A stretch of DNA of 64,000 nucleotides, taken from positions 186,001 through 250,000 of the forward strand of contig JAJTUP010000019.1 in NCBI GenBank assembly GCA_021399435.1, written 5' to 3'. Made by a program: the position numbers and the translations under genes. The stretch is from Diaporthe sp. PMI_573 (Eukaryota > Ascomycota > Sordariomycetes > Diaporthales > Diaporthaceae). Shown in pieces: positions 35,753 through 46,904 of this stretch. A model generated the notes under the pieces. It was not told the DNA's origin. It ran no database searches and saw only the letters and a program-made list of their open reading frames with translations. Positions within the stretch are counted from its first letter, which is position 1, and the number at the start of each line of letters is the position of its first letter.

Positions 35753-35946
35753 TGTTGGTACGGCCCTGATGCCTTAGGTCAGGGGGTCTTTGCACGTACA
35801 AATAGGGGCGAGCAAAAGGAACCACCGTACGTGTCTGGGTACGGGTTCGAATTCTTGCTACGGAAGGAAGGAGGAAGCTATCGCTAAGAGGGCCGAAGGG
35901 CCCTACTTATATAGTGCCCATATAGCTGACTAATACCCATTCCACA
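35753..35946. repeat. Left LTR of the TRIM-like element
   Basis: 194 bp, TGTTGGTACGG…CATTCCACA. It contains GAGGGCCGAAGGGCCCT, a short inverted repeat, and TTATATAG just after it, a plausible promoter. Confidence 0.88.
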
Positions 35947-36656
35947 CTGGCAGTTCTTCTAGAAGTAAAGCTATTATCGGCAACCTTTCCTCCCTTCCTT
36001 CCTTCCTTCCTTTTATTCTTAACAACCCCTTAGTCCCTTCCTTCCTTCTTTCCTCTTTCTTATTATCGGTAAACCCTTGGTATTTTAAAGAATATTTCAG
36101 GAGGAGGGGTTTATACATAAACGATAGGGGAAGTATTTAAGGTCGGCCCACGCCCCTGCTAGTAGTTAGTTGAGTAGCGAAAACTACTGTTTGGTGAGAA
36201 GCCCTTTTTAAAGAAGGGGAAGGGGTAAAGAACGAGGTTGGGGAGGGTATTCTTTACTTGGGAAGGGGTGGTAATAGGAAGGCATAGTGGTGCGTACTGT
36301 TGAATAGTTGGTCCTTTACGTAAAAGGTTATTAGCGGCATAAGCGGGTTTGTAAGGGTGATGGTTGCTTCTCGTGATACTTTGTGGCGTAGTGCCCGGCT
36401 TTCCGGGGGCTTTGCTAGGAAGGAACTTCTGGTCTTTAGTAGCTGGATCTCCTGGGGTACTAGTAACGACGACTGCCTGGTCTGGTTACCGGTCAGTGGT
36501 GGCTGCTTCCTTTTGATCGTGTAGTGTAGATATTGTGGTCTGCTTCGTCAGCTGTTGACTGCTTGCTAGCTGATAAGGTCGACGAAGGTCTGGCGATGGA
36601 TCTATCTCTTCGGACCTAGCTATCAGGGACTGACGGGGTAGTCAATCACTGATCAG

Positions 36657-36850
36657 TGTTGGTACGGCCCTGATGCCTTAGGTTAGGGGGTCTTTACACG
36701 TGCAAATAGGGGCGAGCAAAAGGAACCACCGTACGTGTCTGGGTACGGGTTCGAATTCTTGCTACGGAAGGAAGGAGGAAGCTATCGCCAAGAGGGCCGA
36801 AGGGCCCTACTTATATAGTGCCCATATGGCTGACTAATACCCATTCCACA
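36657..36850. repeat. Right LTR of the TRIM-like element
   Basis: 194 bp, same length and ends as the left LTR. Differences seen include AGGTTAGG versus AGGTCAGG, TTTACACGTGC versus TTTGCACGTAC, CGCCAAG versus CGCTAAG and ATATGGC versus ATATAGC. Confidence 0.88.
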
Positions 36851-36973
36851 GTTGGCAATGATGGCAGTGAGCGTGTGGCTGTTAAGTGTGGCTTTGTCCA
36901 TGTTGCCGACAGGTCTACGCCGTCCCACGGTGAAGAGAAAGAGAAGAAGATCTTTCGGCTGCAGCGTCCATGA

Positions 36974-37561
36974 ACAGGTATGGCACTTCGAGCTTGAACA
37001 CCGCTTGAAATCCATATTTTTCAGAAATATGTTTTGCAGACTCTCTGACGAATAGGCCAAGAAGCTAGACACCGCAAGCCTCAGGATACAGACAATATTT
37101 TGAGCGTACCGATGAGGCGATGGATTTCTACAGGCTGCGAGTGCGGTGAAACCATACAGTGAGTTGCATCATTGGATCGGGAGAGAACATTTTATTCGTG
37201 GACCCTAAATGGACACTTTGCCGAAATGGTGCCAAGGCGTTCTATCATTTCATGAGCGATCTATGTATTACACGGACCCCGTGTAGTTAAATGAAAACAA
37301 GAAGACTCCAAGGCGAGACTTGAGTTATGTCAACTTTCTGGCAATTCCACCTCATTCACATATTTGGATCGAAATGTGACACAACAGAGCAAAGCTTGCA
37401 TTGCAATGGACGTTTTGAGATAATTACATCGGCAAAGATTATGATTCATGCAGTCGCTAATTACACATGACTTTCAATGTAAGAATTATTTTCCTCGGCC
37501 GCCTCTCCACTCGATCTATCTTAGATATTCATACAAGAGGTAGCATCTAAATCGCTTCCCT
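36974..37561. other. Intergenic spacer
   Basis: A+T-moderate sequence between the acetyltransferase and the Rds1-like gene. No gene or site was identified. Confidence 0.5.
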
Positions 37562-38979
37562 CTAACCGGCCTGGTACAGGGCTAAAGCGTAGACGTGATG
37601 GTTGACAGAGCTCAGATTGAATGGCGTAACGTACAAATCTTCGTCAGTCAGAGCCAGGAACATTGTACCATTGATGGCCGGATCACCCTCATATGTGGAG
37701 ACATTGGGCTGGATGGTGTACGCCGAATTGCCGCTGACATTCATGAGAGGGGAGTAGGTCACGTTGAGCTGCGATGCCCAAAGGGCAAATTTGGGCACGC
37801 CGGCCGAAGTCGAGGTGACGTAGCTGTTGTTGGGGTCGACGGCCTGACCGGACTCCTCCCACTGCAAGAAGACCTGGCGGCCAGGGTAGGACAGCGGCGC
37901 GGTGCGGTTATGGGTGATGGCCGGAGAACAGTTCTCGCCGATGACGTCCGAGTCGGCGCAGGCATCCTCGGGTTCGATGTCATCGGTACTCAGTGTATTG
38001 GCGTAGCCGCCGCGGGTCTCGTTCCACACATCAGCGCCGTTGATACGTGCCGGGTTGGGCTGGTTCAAGATGTTGAGAGCCGGGAAGTTCTGCCAGATGA
38101 GCTGCTGAGTGCCCTCGGGGCAGGACGAGATGTAGGGCGCGAGCAGAGTCCACGCCCAGGACTGAGGGATGCCAACCTCGAACCACACTGGTATTGGGAA
38201 CTGGCCGTTGAACTGGCGGAAGATCATTTGCTGGCGAGCTTCAGTGGTGATGGACTGCAGAAGAAGCTGCCCGAAACCTCGCGAGAGTCGAAATGGTTGA
38301 GGAAGCCGTAGACACCGGACTCGCCCCATCGGGCCAACTTCTGGGAGAAGTCAACGTACTCGCGCACGTTCATCGATGGGTAGTTGTAGCTGCACTGCTT
38401 AGGGGCGTTGTGGCCAAGCATATTACCTAGGTAGTCAAGAGCGTAGCATGCCCGACCTCCTGCTCGGCCATATACTGCAACAAGAATCGGTCCTCGGCAG
38501 TCAAGCCGGCAGTGTCGAAGTCCTCATCGGAGTAAGTGGCGAGACCGTAATGCAAGAGATCCAACTCAATCCATTCTTGGTACAGGCGACGGCGATGGAC
38601 TGGTAGTCGAAATCGGATTGTACCCGGTACAAGGGCTCAGAGCCGTTGGTTCCTAGCCCACCAGCAGGTGTATATGGCGCAGGCTGGTCGGCGTGAAGCT
38701 CACCATTAGCAGCATAGTCGTACTTTGCCGGGTTTGGTGGCAGAGCCGGGACAGATGCAGCAAAGATACTCGTAGACTGCGCTCCAGTGGTCGGGGCGAT
38801 GGGCCGGTGTAGGGGCCGTGGCTCGTCACATTTGTCACCGGCACTACTGACGCCGTCATTGCCGCGGCCGATGTGACTGTTGTTGCCGGAGCAGAGACCA
38901 CACTCTCTTCGATGACGGGCGCGGCGAATGCCGGCCGTGCAAGAGCAAGAATGGTTCCAACGGCGAGGACTCCAGCCAT
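37562..38979 (-). pseudogene. Rds1-like ferritin-domain protein with four frameshifts
   Basis: Reading from ATG 38979 the product has a signal peptide (MAGVLAVGTILALARPAFA), a Thr/Ser-rich stretch, then PAPYTPAGGLGTNGSEPLYR, YQEWIELDLLHYGLATYSDEDF, QYMAEQEVGHATLL, DYLGNMLGHNAPKQCSYNYP, and a long C-terminal part with IPQSWAWTLLAPYISSC. This order is that of the secreted stress-response/sexual-development protein Rds1 (ferritin-like). The pieces lie in successively shifted frames, near 38800, 38585, 38437 and 38273, each consistent with loss of one base. No additional stop codons occur between the shifts. It is either a young pseudogene or a stretch with base-calling deletions. Confidence 0.78.
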
Positions 38980-39563
38980 GACTGTATTGGTCGAGATGGA
39001 TGAGAGGTGCAGAACGAGCCCATGCTGGGAAACAATAGAGAAAGCCCGTCCATTATATACATCATGACCTGTCCCAATGGAGCCTCAACATGACCTCTAT
39101 GACGAGAGGCCATCGGGATGTGGGACGCGAACTCTTTGCCATGTTGAGCTAGGCATGGCAAAGCCTTCTCGTCAACATCTGCTTGGAAATCAGGTACGGG
39201 CATCGGAGTAGCAAAGGCGTACATGGCGCACATGTGTGGCAAGGATCTTGTCAAGGTGTGATCGCCATCGCGGTGTGGAGGACAAAGATGGTCTGTGGAG
39301 GAGGTAGGTGACTGTGACAGTGTGTGTTATGCCGTAGCACTTACGTCGTTGACTTTCAAACCACAGAAATATTACGTTACCCCTGCAACCCGTCATTGTG
39401 AGAATTTTCGTTGGCTTCTGGCTTTTGAAGCAGTCTCTCATGTTTGAAGAGTGGCAAGCGGTGTTTGAATTCTCTTCTTTTATCTGGGTAGTACACTAAC
39501 AAAACTCTGCTGTCGCCTCCTGAACTGAACTGCTGTATGCTGATGAACAACAAGTAGGACGTA
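38980..39563. other. Upstream flank of the Rds1-like gene
   Basis: This is likely the promoter of the Rds1-like gene, ending at the left TA (39562-39563) of the second transposon. No gene is supported. Confidence 0.5.
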
Positions 39564-41413
39564 ACGTCCCCGGCCCGGCTTCCGCCCCCCCCCTGATTCC
39601 GCCCCCCCCACATCCGCGTTCACGCGTGTACGCGTCTGCCCCCACCCTATATAAACTCAACCATATCTTTCCGAGAGAATTTTTTCTGGTCACCAAACTT
39701 CTTCCAAGCATCAACCTAGTCATCATGAAGCCCTATGGGGAAGCCGAGATCCATGACGCCCTTGTTGCGTGCAGGGATGGAATGCCCGTCAAGCAGGCTT
39801 GCAGGACCTGGCATATCCCCCGTTCCACACTTCGCGATCGCCTCGCCGGCGCGCAAAGTCAGCGCGTTTCTCACGAACCTCAGAGGCCTCTTTCTGATGA
39901 TCAGGAGGATCGATTGGCCCTATTCCTTATCAACCAAAGCAGCTTGGGCCATGCGTTAACTCGCTGGGAAACGAGGGCTCTGGCAGCCCGAATGGCCTCG
40001 TCGGGGAAGGAGGTTGCTCCTCTCGGAAGGAAGTGGCTGAGGGCCTTCCTCCTTCGTTACCCTATCCTCCAAAGCCGTAAGTACCAGCGCGTTGAGGCTA
40101 AACGGCTAAGGGCAGCTACCAAAAAGAACGTTGGGTCGTGGTTTGACTTCATGCAGTTGCCTATCGTGAAGGCAATTAAGCCGGCCAACCGATGGAATGC
40201 CGACGAGGGCGGGCTGATGGAGGGCAAGTCCGAGAAGGCGCTTACAATCGGCTATTCGGAAGGAAGCCAGCTTCTTCAGAAGGACTTTAATTCGAGAGCG
40301 TGGACCTTCTTCCTTGAGTGTATCTCCGCCACGGGCAAGTTCCTCGTCCCACTCGTTATTTTTAAGGGACTCAGCATTCAGCAGCAGTGGTTTCCTATCG
40401 CCCTTGAAGATCACGAGGGCTGGCAGTTCACGGCGACGAAGAAGGGGTGGATGGAGGAACCTATCGCTATCCACTGGCTTCGGAAGGTCTTCCTTCCTCA
40501 AACAGTACCAGAGGACCCATTAGAATGGCGCCTTCTCGTGATCGATGGGCACCATACACATACAACGGTCGAGTTTATGTGGGAATGCTTCTCGAATAAG
40601 GTGTATATCGTTTTTTTGCCCGCCCATACTTCGCATATGCTGCAACCGCTCGATGTGGCGATCTTCGGCCCTCTAAAGCTCGCATTTAAGAAGCATCTCG
40701 ATCACCAGGGAGGGCACGATTCGTCAACAGTCGTGGCAAAGAAACGGTTTCTTTATTGCTATCACAAGGCTCGAATTGACACTTTGACGGAAGCAAATAT
40801 ACGTTCTGGCTGGCGGGCGACTGGTCTCTGGCCAGTGTCTAAGCATAGGGCACTCGGAAGCCACTTTATCGCCGATAATCGCGAGAAGGAAGCGAGATCG
40901 TTGGAATCTGGCGGTACCAATAGCTCCAGCAGCCATTTCTGCACTGATAAGTGTTTTTGTCGGCCTCGAGGGACCATTTTTGCGACCCCTAAGCGATCTC
41001 AAGACCTAAGGGGTATGGTGGCTCGGTATGCCCGTCAGAAGAATCTCAGCCCCACATCACGACTCCTCTTCAGGAAAATCCTCAAAAGTTGGGACCAGAT
41101 AGACGTCGATCTGACGATGTCCTCACAAAAAGCCCGAGAGTTGGAAGCCCAGATTGAAGCCAGTAGGGTAGTCCGAAGGAAGAAGGTTCAACTTGACCCG
41201 AATGAACTTTTCGCCGATATCGAGGCCATTCGGAGGACTCAGATTGAAGCGGGGGTGGTATCAGAAGAAAGCGACGCTTCAGAAGAGTCGGAAACACCAT
41301 CGGAAGCGAGGTCAACTATCGTGGTGGCGGCGTCGTCGGCGACGAGGCGAAGGGGGCGGTCGTGAGGGAAGGGGGCGGAATCAGGGGGGGGGCGGAAGCC
41401 GGGCCGGGGACGT
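39564..41413 (+). mobile_element. Intact pogo/Fot1-type transposon (copy 2)
   Basis: 1850 bp with perfect 43-bp terminal inverted repeats (39564-39606 and 41371-41413) beginning ACGTCCCCGGCCCGG, flanked by TA target duplications (39562-39563 and 41414-41415). It contains one uninterrupted transposase gene and a TATATAAA at 39648-39655, about 70 bp before the start codon. Perfect TIRs, a clean TA duplication and an intact gene are all that an autonomous element requires. It has the same length as the mutated copy at 925-2774. Confidence 0.96.
39725..41365 (+). CDS. Transposase of the intact pogo/Fot1-type element (DD35D)
   Basis: 546 codons with no intron, starting at ATG 39725. The frame is open 33 codons further upstream but has no earlier ATG. 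Residues ~5-42 form a psq-type helix-turn-helix (GMPVKQACRTWHIPRSTLRD). Residues ~55-128 form a CENP-B-type second DNA-binding domain (SDDQEDRLALFLINQ…RRKWLRAFLLRYP-like). The DDE_1 catalytic domain has D160 (NRWNADEGG), D274 (LLVIDGHHTH) and D310 (HMLQPLDVAIFGPLK), a DD35D spacing typical of the pogo/Fot1 branch. The C-terminus is a basic tail (ATRRRGRS). The catalytic triad and both DNA-binding domains look complete. Confidence 0.95.
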   Translation: MKPYGEAEIHDALVACRDGMPVKQACRTWHIPRSTLRDRLAGAQSQRVSHEPQRPLSDDQEDRLALFLINQSSLGHALTRWETRALAARMASSGKEVAPLGRKWLRAFLLRYPILQSRKYQRVEAKRLRAATKKNVGSWFDFMQLPIVKAIKPANRWNADEGGLMEGKSEKALTIGYSEGSQLLQKDFNSRAWTFFLECISATGKFLVPLVIFKGLSIQQQWFPIALEDHEGWQFTATKKGWMEEPIAIHWLRKVFLPQTVPEDPLEWRLLVIDGHHTHTTVEFMWECFSNKVYIVFLPAHTSHMLQPLDVAIFGPLKLAFKKHLDHQGGHDSSTVVAKKRFLYCYHKARIDTLTEANIRSGWRATGLWPVSKHRALGSHFIADNREKEARSLESGGTNSSSSHFCTDKCFCRPRGTIFATPKRSQDLRGMVARYARQKNLSPTSRLLFRKILKSWDQIDVDLTMSSQKARELEAQIEASRVVRRKKVQLDPNELFADIEAIRRTQIEAGVVSEESDASEESETPSEARSTIVVAASSATRRRGRS

Positions 41414-44400
41414 TAGGGCAAGGCGGGTAGCCTTTTCGGGTTCAAGTTGTCATTCGCGATCATGGATGCAAATGTGGAGTGTACAAAAAGAGCTCACTCT
41501 ACAGTAGGACCATCGCATGTGCACTGCAGCAAATCGGTGCGAGGAAGGGCGTGGGGCGGTGAGCCAGTGACGTCTACTACTTCTTTCGCGTTACCGTAGA
41601 TCAACTCGACCAGAGTTTCCCTGCCAGGCCTGCCCTATGACTGTGCGAAAACAGCTCTCGGCGCTCTCGGAGACTCCCATCACTTGCTCAGATGGACGTA
41701 CAAACCTCGCATTCAATGACGGGTATATTGACGATCTCCCGTTCACTGCGCGTGTAGATGGCAAAAGTGAAAAGTGTGTGGTAATTCACATCGAAGCAAA
41801 AACACCACATGGCGGCGTAAATGCAAGGTCCCGGAGATGTGATGGCAGCTTACCCCTGCACCCTGGGATCCCGGCAGTGAGCGAGCGACACACATTGAGC
41901 CTCATGCCCGCCTTAAGGCTTTTGAGGACCAGTCCCCAGCGCCATGGCAGCGTCGGCTTCTCCCCTTTCGACTCCCCTCTGTTGCTCGAATGCAATATAT
42001 TGAGGAATCGGAGGAGCATCCGATTAGTATATGGTTCTAGTACCGTATGGGCCATGCTTCCTCCCCCATCTTCGGGTGTAACTGAGGATCGGACATGCGG
42101 ACATATTGACATGCAAGCCCCGAGGCTGCACATTTGCCCGCTGGTTAATGTTATCAGATGGACGCGCAGTTGATGTCGCTCTCTTTGGGACCTCTGTTAG
42201 CCACTTCCCACTACCGCCTCCACGTGCAATTCTTGACCTCGGTATGACGACCAGCAGACAGCCTCCAGCCTCCAGAGCTCTTGACGTTCTTTTCGCTCTT
42301 CTAATACCACTTAGCTACTGGGATTGACGGCGTTTTGTCTAGTTCTCTTCACCAGTATCGCACGAAATTCTATCAGCCCCGAAGGCGACACCCAGCCCAT
42401 TCCGGCATCAGGGATCATGACCGCCCGGTTTGTACTAGGTGTTGTTGCACCTGGTCAGACTTTAATCATTGCCATAGATGGGTTCTGTTGTCGTGACAAT
42501 TGAAGTTCTGTGAGCAGCCAAGTCAGCTATCGCCCGACGATTTTCATCGAATTCCCCATGCGTGACTCGAGCTACCGTTTTGGTCTGCTGTCTAGGCAAA
42601 CTCTTTGGAGCAAGTACATTGATGGGTGATATGATGCCTGGCGATTGAGAGCATGGGGTAAGTTGGATAGTTGAATATCCCGAGACCACAATTAGGACAT
42701 TTCCTACATCAGCACACAACAGCTCTCATAGCGAGGCCGGACGACTACGGAGAGATTTCAATCTATGATATAGATGCGCCCTCTTTTTGCTGCAACACAA
42801 GGCTTCGATCTGTTAGAGGCTTGTAGGATTACCAACACACTGCACATGTGGACTAATTTGATTTCATACCAGACTGTGTCCAGATCCGAGGAGGTTAGAT
42901 TGTTGCGAAATTGGAGTCGTTGAGACAGAAACGGAGCAAACCTGAGAATCTGGGCATGTTGCATTCCTGCGACGGTGTTTATACTAGTATTTGCTGGTCT
43001 CTTCCAGACCTCCCGCAGACAAACATCTTCTTCACATGGTGGCATATTTTTCCTGGCTCAATTGAGCCGCAAAAGTCAAAGCCGTTCCCTGTTGATCCTC
43101 TTCATGTTTCTTTTCCCATTCGACATAGCACAAAAGAAATCATCTCCAGGTCAAGGTGCCAAAAAAGGCAAAAATATGCGGCCTGTGTGGAACACACGAC
43201 TTTCAGATTTTTATTGAGGTTGTTCTTCAGTCTGACACTCTCCTAATTGAGTTAAGCACGCATCATTTGATTGAACAAGACCTTGTGAAATTTTGATCCT
43301 AGCTGCTATGAGTAATATTTGGGTGGGGTACTGACAGGTTAGAAGATCATACTAGTATCGTATAAATCAGTAGACCCATCCCTGTTTTTCAATGCATGAA
43401 CATGGAGCACGTGAAGTCAATTCCTTAATTATATCAAGAAAAATATGATAACAGTGTTATCTGGCGCGAAGTGCCCGTGAGCGTCTGGTTAGGCCCGAGA
43501 AGCAACACCTGGGTACGGTACATTGCAAATACGAGGTCATTGTCTGAGTCGCTTGGCTTTTTTGTGGCTTCAGAGGTCACTCAGTGACAATGATTGAATC
43601 ATGGGCCTTTTAATAGAGAAGACTCCCTTGGCTAGGTCTCTTGGGCCACTCAGAAATTGCTGGTGACGCAGGTCTTTGGCCACCCGACAGGCGAGTGCTG
43701 GGGCCTGATGTGGGCTGCCATATCCTCGTCAAGGCAGTTACGAGACAAGAAAGCATCTAAAGTCCTGAGTTTACCTATATCTTGACTCATAAGCACATAC
43801 TCCCGCACAGTATCGCCATCGCCGGCCTGGTTGGCCTGGTTGGGTGTTGCACTTGTCCCCAAGCTCTTCGCTTTCCTTCTCAAGTTTGGGTTGGAAATGC
43901 TGCTCCTCTCCTCGGTAACGCTCCAGGTGTCAGTCTTCTTCTTGGTATCTTTTTGTCTTCTTTCAAAAGAACTAGTTAGGTTTTGTATCTCCGCAGACGT
44001 AGGCTCATGTCTCCATAGCTGGTCTGAAGAATTGAAGGCTGAGGCCCACGCCCGGTGAGCTTGTCCAGGAAGCAAGGATACTTGATTGGTCGACTAAAAA
44101 CGTGGTAAAACTATATGGTCACTGGCCAACTTCAATATTGGTCTGCTGATGTGGACGATGGAAGTGGTTCCTCGTTTCCAGGAGGTGTCTTGGCACGTAC
44201 GTCTTGTTTTGCTTGAGTGTATCGACAAGGACATCCACGCCATTTCCTCCGACCTCGTGAAGCGCTTCGAGGCACGGGTGCGGAGCATATACCTCAAGAA
44301 GATATCTATTCCTCAGCCTCAGGGTTTGGCCACCCCTGCCACCCCAATTCTACAATCCCACAGTTAAGCGAGATGAAAATCAAGGGCACTAAATCTGGGC

Positions 44401-44941
44401 CTCATCATGCGACTTCTTGTTGGCATTGAGCAAATGTACGAGGCGAGCAACGCGGCGATGTAATCAATGCCCGCAAACCTTTCAAGTCATTATGACGATG
44501 CTCAAGGTCACACAGCCAGACTGTAAATTTCGGGTTCTCCATAATTGGAGTCGGCCCCCAAAACATGTTATGAAATTGTGTGGGCACCCGGTCCCGAGTC
44601 AGGGGCTCCTTTGCCACAAGTTACAACGGCGCAACGTTCTATTTGTAAACACATCCCATGCAGATACGAGTCGACAGATATAAACAGGGACCAGCCGCAT
44701 AAAACAGGGAGACCGCAACGGACTTGGGCGAAGCTTGGAACCTGGAAGACGAAATTTGCGATTATGGCAGGCCAACCACCCACGCCACAGCCATGTGCTG
44801 GCGACCAACAGCGATCGGAGCTTCCGAGCTCGATTATAGCACCAGCATTTGAGCCGCCATGCAATATGAGTAGGCGCCATCTCGAACCAGATTCAACTTC
44901 TGTCGCAAACGGTATTCGGACTTGCAGCACAACCCGCCGAA
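41414..44941. other. 3.5-kb region without a supported gene
   Basis: Open frames exist at 41637-42173 (plus) and 43650-44075 (minus; it lacks an ATG start but contains a coding-like stretch REYVLMSQDIGKLRTLDAF). Neither shows a domain or convincing exon joins. The minus-strand piece may be a gene relic. Confidence 0.4.
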
Positions 44942-46208
44942 ATGGCCACCACTGAGGCTGGGGTACTAGCCACGATATGGGTCCTCTTCGCACTCTCCAC
45001 GACCTTTCTTAGCCTGCGTCTGTGGTGCCGCCATCGCTATGCAGCGGGCTTCTGGTGGGACGACTATGTGCTCCTCGGCGGATGGGCCTGCATCGTCGCG
45101 GCTAACATCTCCGCCTCCGTCTACCTCGCCGCACACCCTAAGGATGGGAACTTCAGCCTTCTCTTCGCCAAGGTCGCGGCCGCCGTGGCTTGCGCGCTGA
45201 CCAAAACTGCTTTTTGCACCACAATTTTGAGGCTACTGAATCCCGCACATCATCCGGCTTGGCGGTGGCTTGTTTGGTATCTCCTGGTGTCCTTCGATCT
45301 GGTGACTATCCTGCTGGTCATCCGGCAGTGGGCTAGGCAGTGTGTGTTTGAGTACGACGACGGCGATGTGCGTTTGACGAATCCCTTGGGGAGAGGTCAA
45401 TGTTGGCCAAATGAGGTTGTAACTGGAATTGCCGATTTTCATATGGCTTATTCTGCGATCACGGAGTGAGTGCATCCTAGTTCGGTGAAAAAAGCTGGTT
45501 TGATTGCTGCATCACTTGCTGACTATGGAATTTCATCAGCTTCATTCTGTCCCTCGTTCCGTTGCAGTTGATTTTTCGGCTCCGGCTGAGTTCGACGGAG
45601 AAATTGGGAGCGGCCACGGCAATGGGCTGTGGAGTATTGTAAGATGGCCATCTATGAGATGTTTCTATCGTCGTACCGAGCTGACAACTAGCACGACAGA
45701 GTCTCCATTGTTCCACTTTGCAAGCTGATCGTCTCACAACGGATGCGAGGCACTCCAGGATTCCCGAGTAAGTTGTCACATGTCATACCGATGGAACAAA
45801 ATTAGAGCCTAATATGTCTCAGAGTGGTTCATTGTGTCAATGGGACTCGACATCATCGAGCCCCTCTTGACCATCGTTGCGCAATCAATACCCATACTCC
45901 GCGTCCTCGTCCGCGACAGGGCCACAGGCTACGAAAGCTCAAAATACGTGACCAATTTGAAGTCGAGGGCTGAGCGTTACACTTCGAGTCTCGGCAGCAA
46001 GTCCCGCCTCAGCCATCCGAAGCTGGAGACTCGGCCGGTAGGATTCGATGACACATGGGAGCAGATACCGAGTCCTGCTAGCCAGAATTTTCGACGCCGT
46101 AGTGTCGTGGCCTTGTACGAGATGGAACCTCCTGTCAGGCCATACCCTGCCGTTTCAAGTATGCTCGACACGCAGTTCGGTGATTTGAAGGAAGAATGGG
46201 CAAGTTGA
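44942..46208 (+). CDS. Rhodopsin-domain (PTH11-like) integral membrane protein
   Basis: Exons are 44942-45465, 45540-45638, 45700-45767 and 45823-46208, giving 358 aa. The introns are 55-74 nt with CTGAC/CTAAT branch sites. Joins are …SAIT-D-FILSL…, …GCGV-L-VSIVPL… and …GFP-K-WFIVSM…. Seven membrane helices are expected; visible ones include GVLATIWVLFALSTTFLSL, WDDYVLLGGWACIVAANIS, WRWLVWYLLVSFDLVTILL and FILSLVPLQLIFRL. WWDDYVLLGGW and WPNEVVTGIADFHMAYSAITD are family hallmarks (PF20684-type, related to Pth11 receptors). The C-terminal ~100 residues are a cytoplasmic tail. The function is a putative surface sensor; the ligand is unknown. Confidence 0.87.
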
Positions 46209-46904
46209 GAGTCTGCGAGCCTTGAGCCTTCAGTAAATTTAGGGTTTGCAACCAACGCGCACCGTTCTGCCAAAAAATGTGACGAATTGAACCTGTATCT
46301 GAGCAAATCCGAGCGTTGGCACGGACTCTGTGGCGACACACATGAGCTTTTCCCCAGTCTTCACCACTGAACGTTTCTTCCAGTGGTCAAGTCCTCGCCC
46401 CAAATTCTGATCCCTCCCTCAGCTTGACAAAGCTCCAAAATTCCAACTCGTTACTTTTGGGAGGTGAGAGCGAGTCATCAACTGCCAAGATGGCAAGTCT
46501 CGGCTCCCCAGAACCTGAAAAGGCGAGACACGTCCTCAGATTCGGCCCAGATACCGATTCTTGACTGTCGTCCCTAAAGTAAAGATGTAACCGCCTTTTC
46601 CACACATTCGTCGGCCTGAGGAGCATTCCACCAAAAGTTGGGAGCATGCTAGGGATCAGTACCATTTTCCCAGCAGCTCCCGCGCCGAATTCGCTGGTCC
46701 TTGTTGCACGGCCTTCACAATGCTCTTATCCTCCATCCCCCGCACAGCCAAGTAAGCTGCCATTATGTCCCCTAAGGGCGAGATGCGTCCCCATACGCTT
46801 TGTTGAATGCTTTGACAAGCAAGGAGGCCAGTCAAGGGAATTTTCTGGCTCTCAGAGAGTTCTAAGCCGGAGCTAGGATCGTATTCGTCGACATTGGTTA
46901 GTAG
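46209..46904. other. Spacer between the rhodopsin gene and the gene relic
   Basis: No firm gene. A minus-strand frame at 46387-46665 has coding-like composition (NVWKRRLHLYFRDDSQESV) and could be a further piece of the relic to the right. Confidence 0.35.

Larger units (their letters stand above)
35753..36850. mobile_element. TRIM-like non-autonomous LTR retroelement, 1098 bp
   Basis: Two direct repeats of 194 bp (35753-35946 and 36657-36850) differ at only a few positions. Both start TGTTGG and end CCACA, as LTRs do (TG…CA). The element is flanked by the 5-bp duplication GTTGG (35748-35752 and 36851-36855). The 710-bp interior has no ORF for gag or pol. It begins CTGGCAG, where TGGCAG could be a primer-binding site, and contains a CTTCCTTCC-type repeat near 36000. 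Size and lack of coding capacity fit a terminal-repeat retrotransposon in miniature. The nearly identical LTRs suggest recent insertion. Confidence 0.88.
35206..36973 (+). pseudogene. GNAT acetyltransferase split by an LTR element
   Basis: Exon 1 is 35206-35342 and exon 2 begins at 35411 (GTAAGT…CCCAG intron). Exon 2 is interrupted at 35752 by the LTR element and resumes at 36851 or 36856, ending at TGA 36971-36973. Without the element and one copy of its 5-bp duplication the gene is open and 198 codons long. It is a RimJ/RimL-type N-acetyltransferase: TNRIYLRPVTPEDLAALH at the start, IGFIGIT and YILDDKYWNAGYATEALRAF in the middle, and NDGSERVAVKCGFVHV after the insertion, matching the 'NxxSxRVxEKxGF' motif. 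As it stands, translation would read through TTGG into the LTR and stop after seven foreign residues at TAG 35775-35777, losing the C-terminal acetyl-CoA-binding part. Confidence 0.88.

Noticed and set aside
35830..35850. GGGTTCGAATTC in the LTR resembling a tRNA B box
   Set aside because: No A box, anticodon arm or acceptor stem can be drawn around it; it recurs in the second LTR as part of the repeat.
41637..42173. 178-codon plus-strand frame
   Set aside because: No domain, no compositional support and no neighbouring exon.
43650..44075. 141-codon minus-strand frame
   Set aside because: Some coding-like text but no ATG start and no resolvable splice partners.
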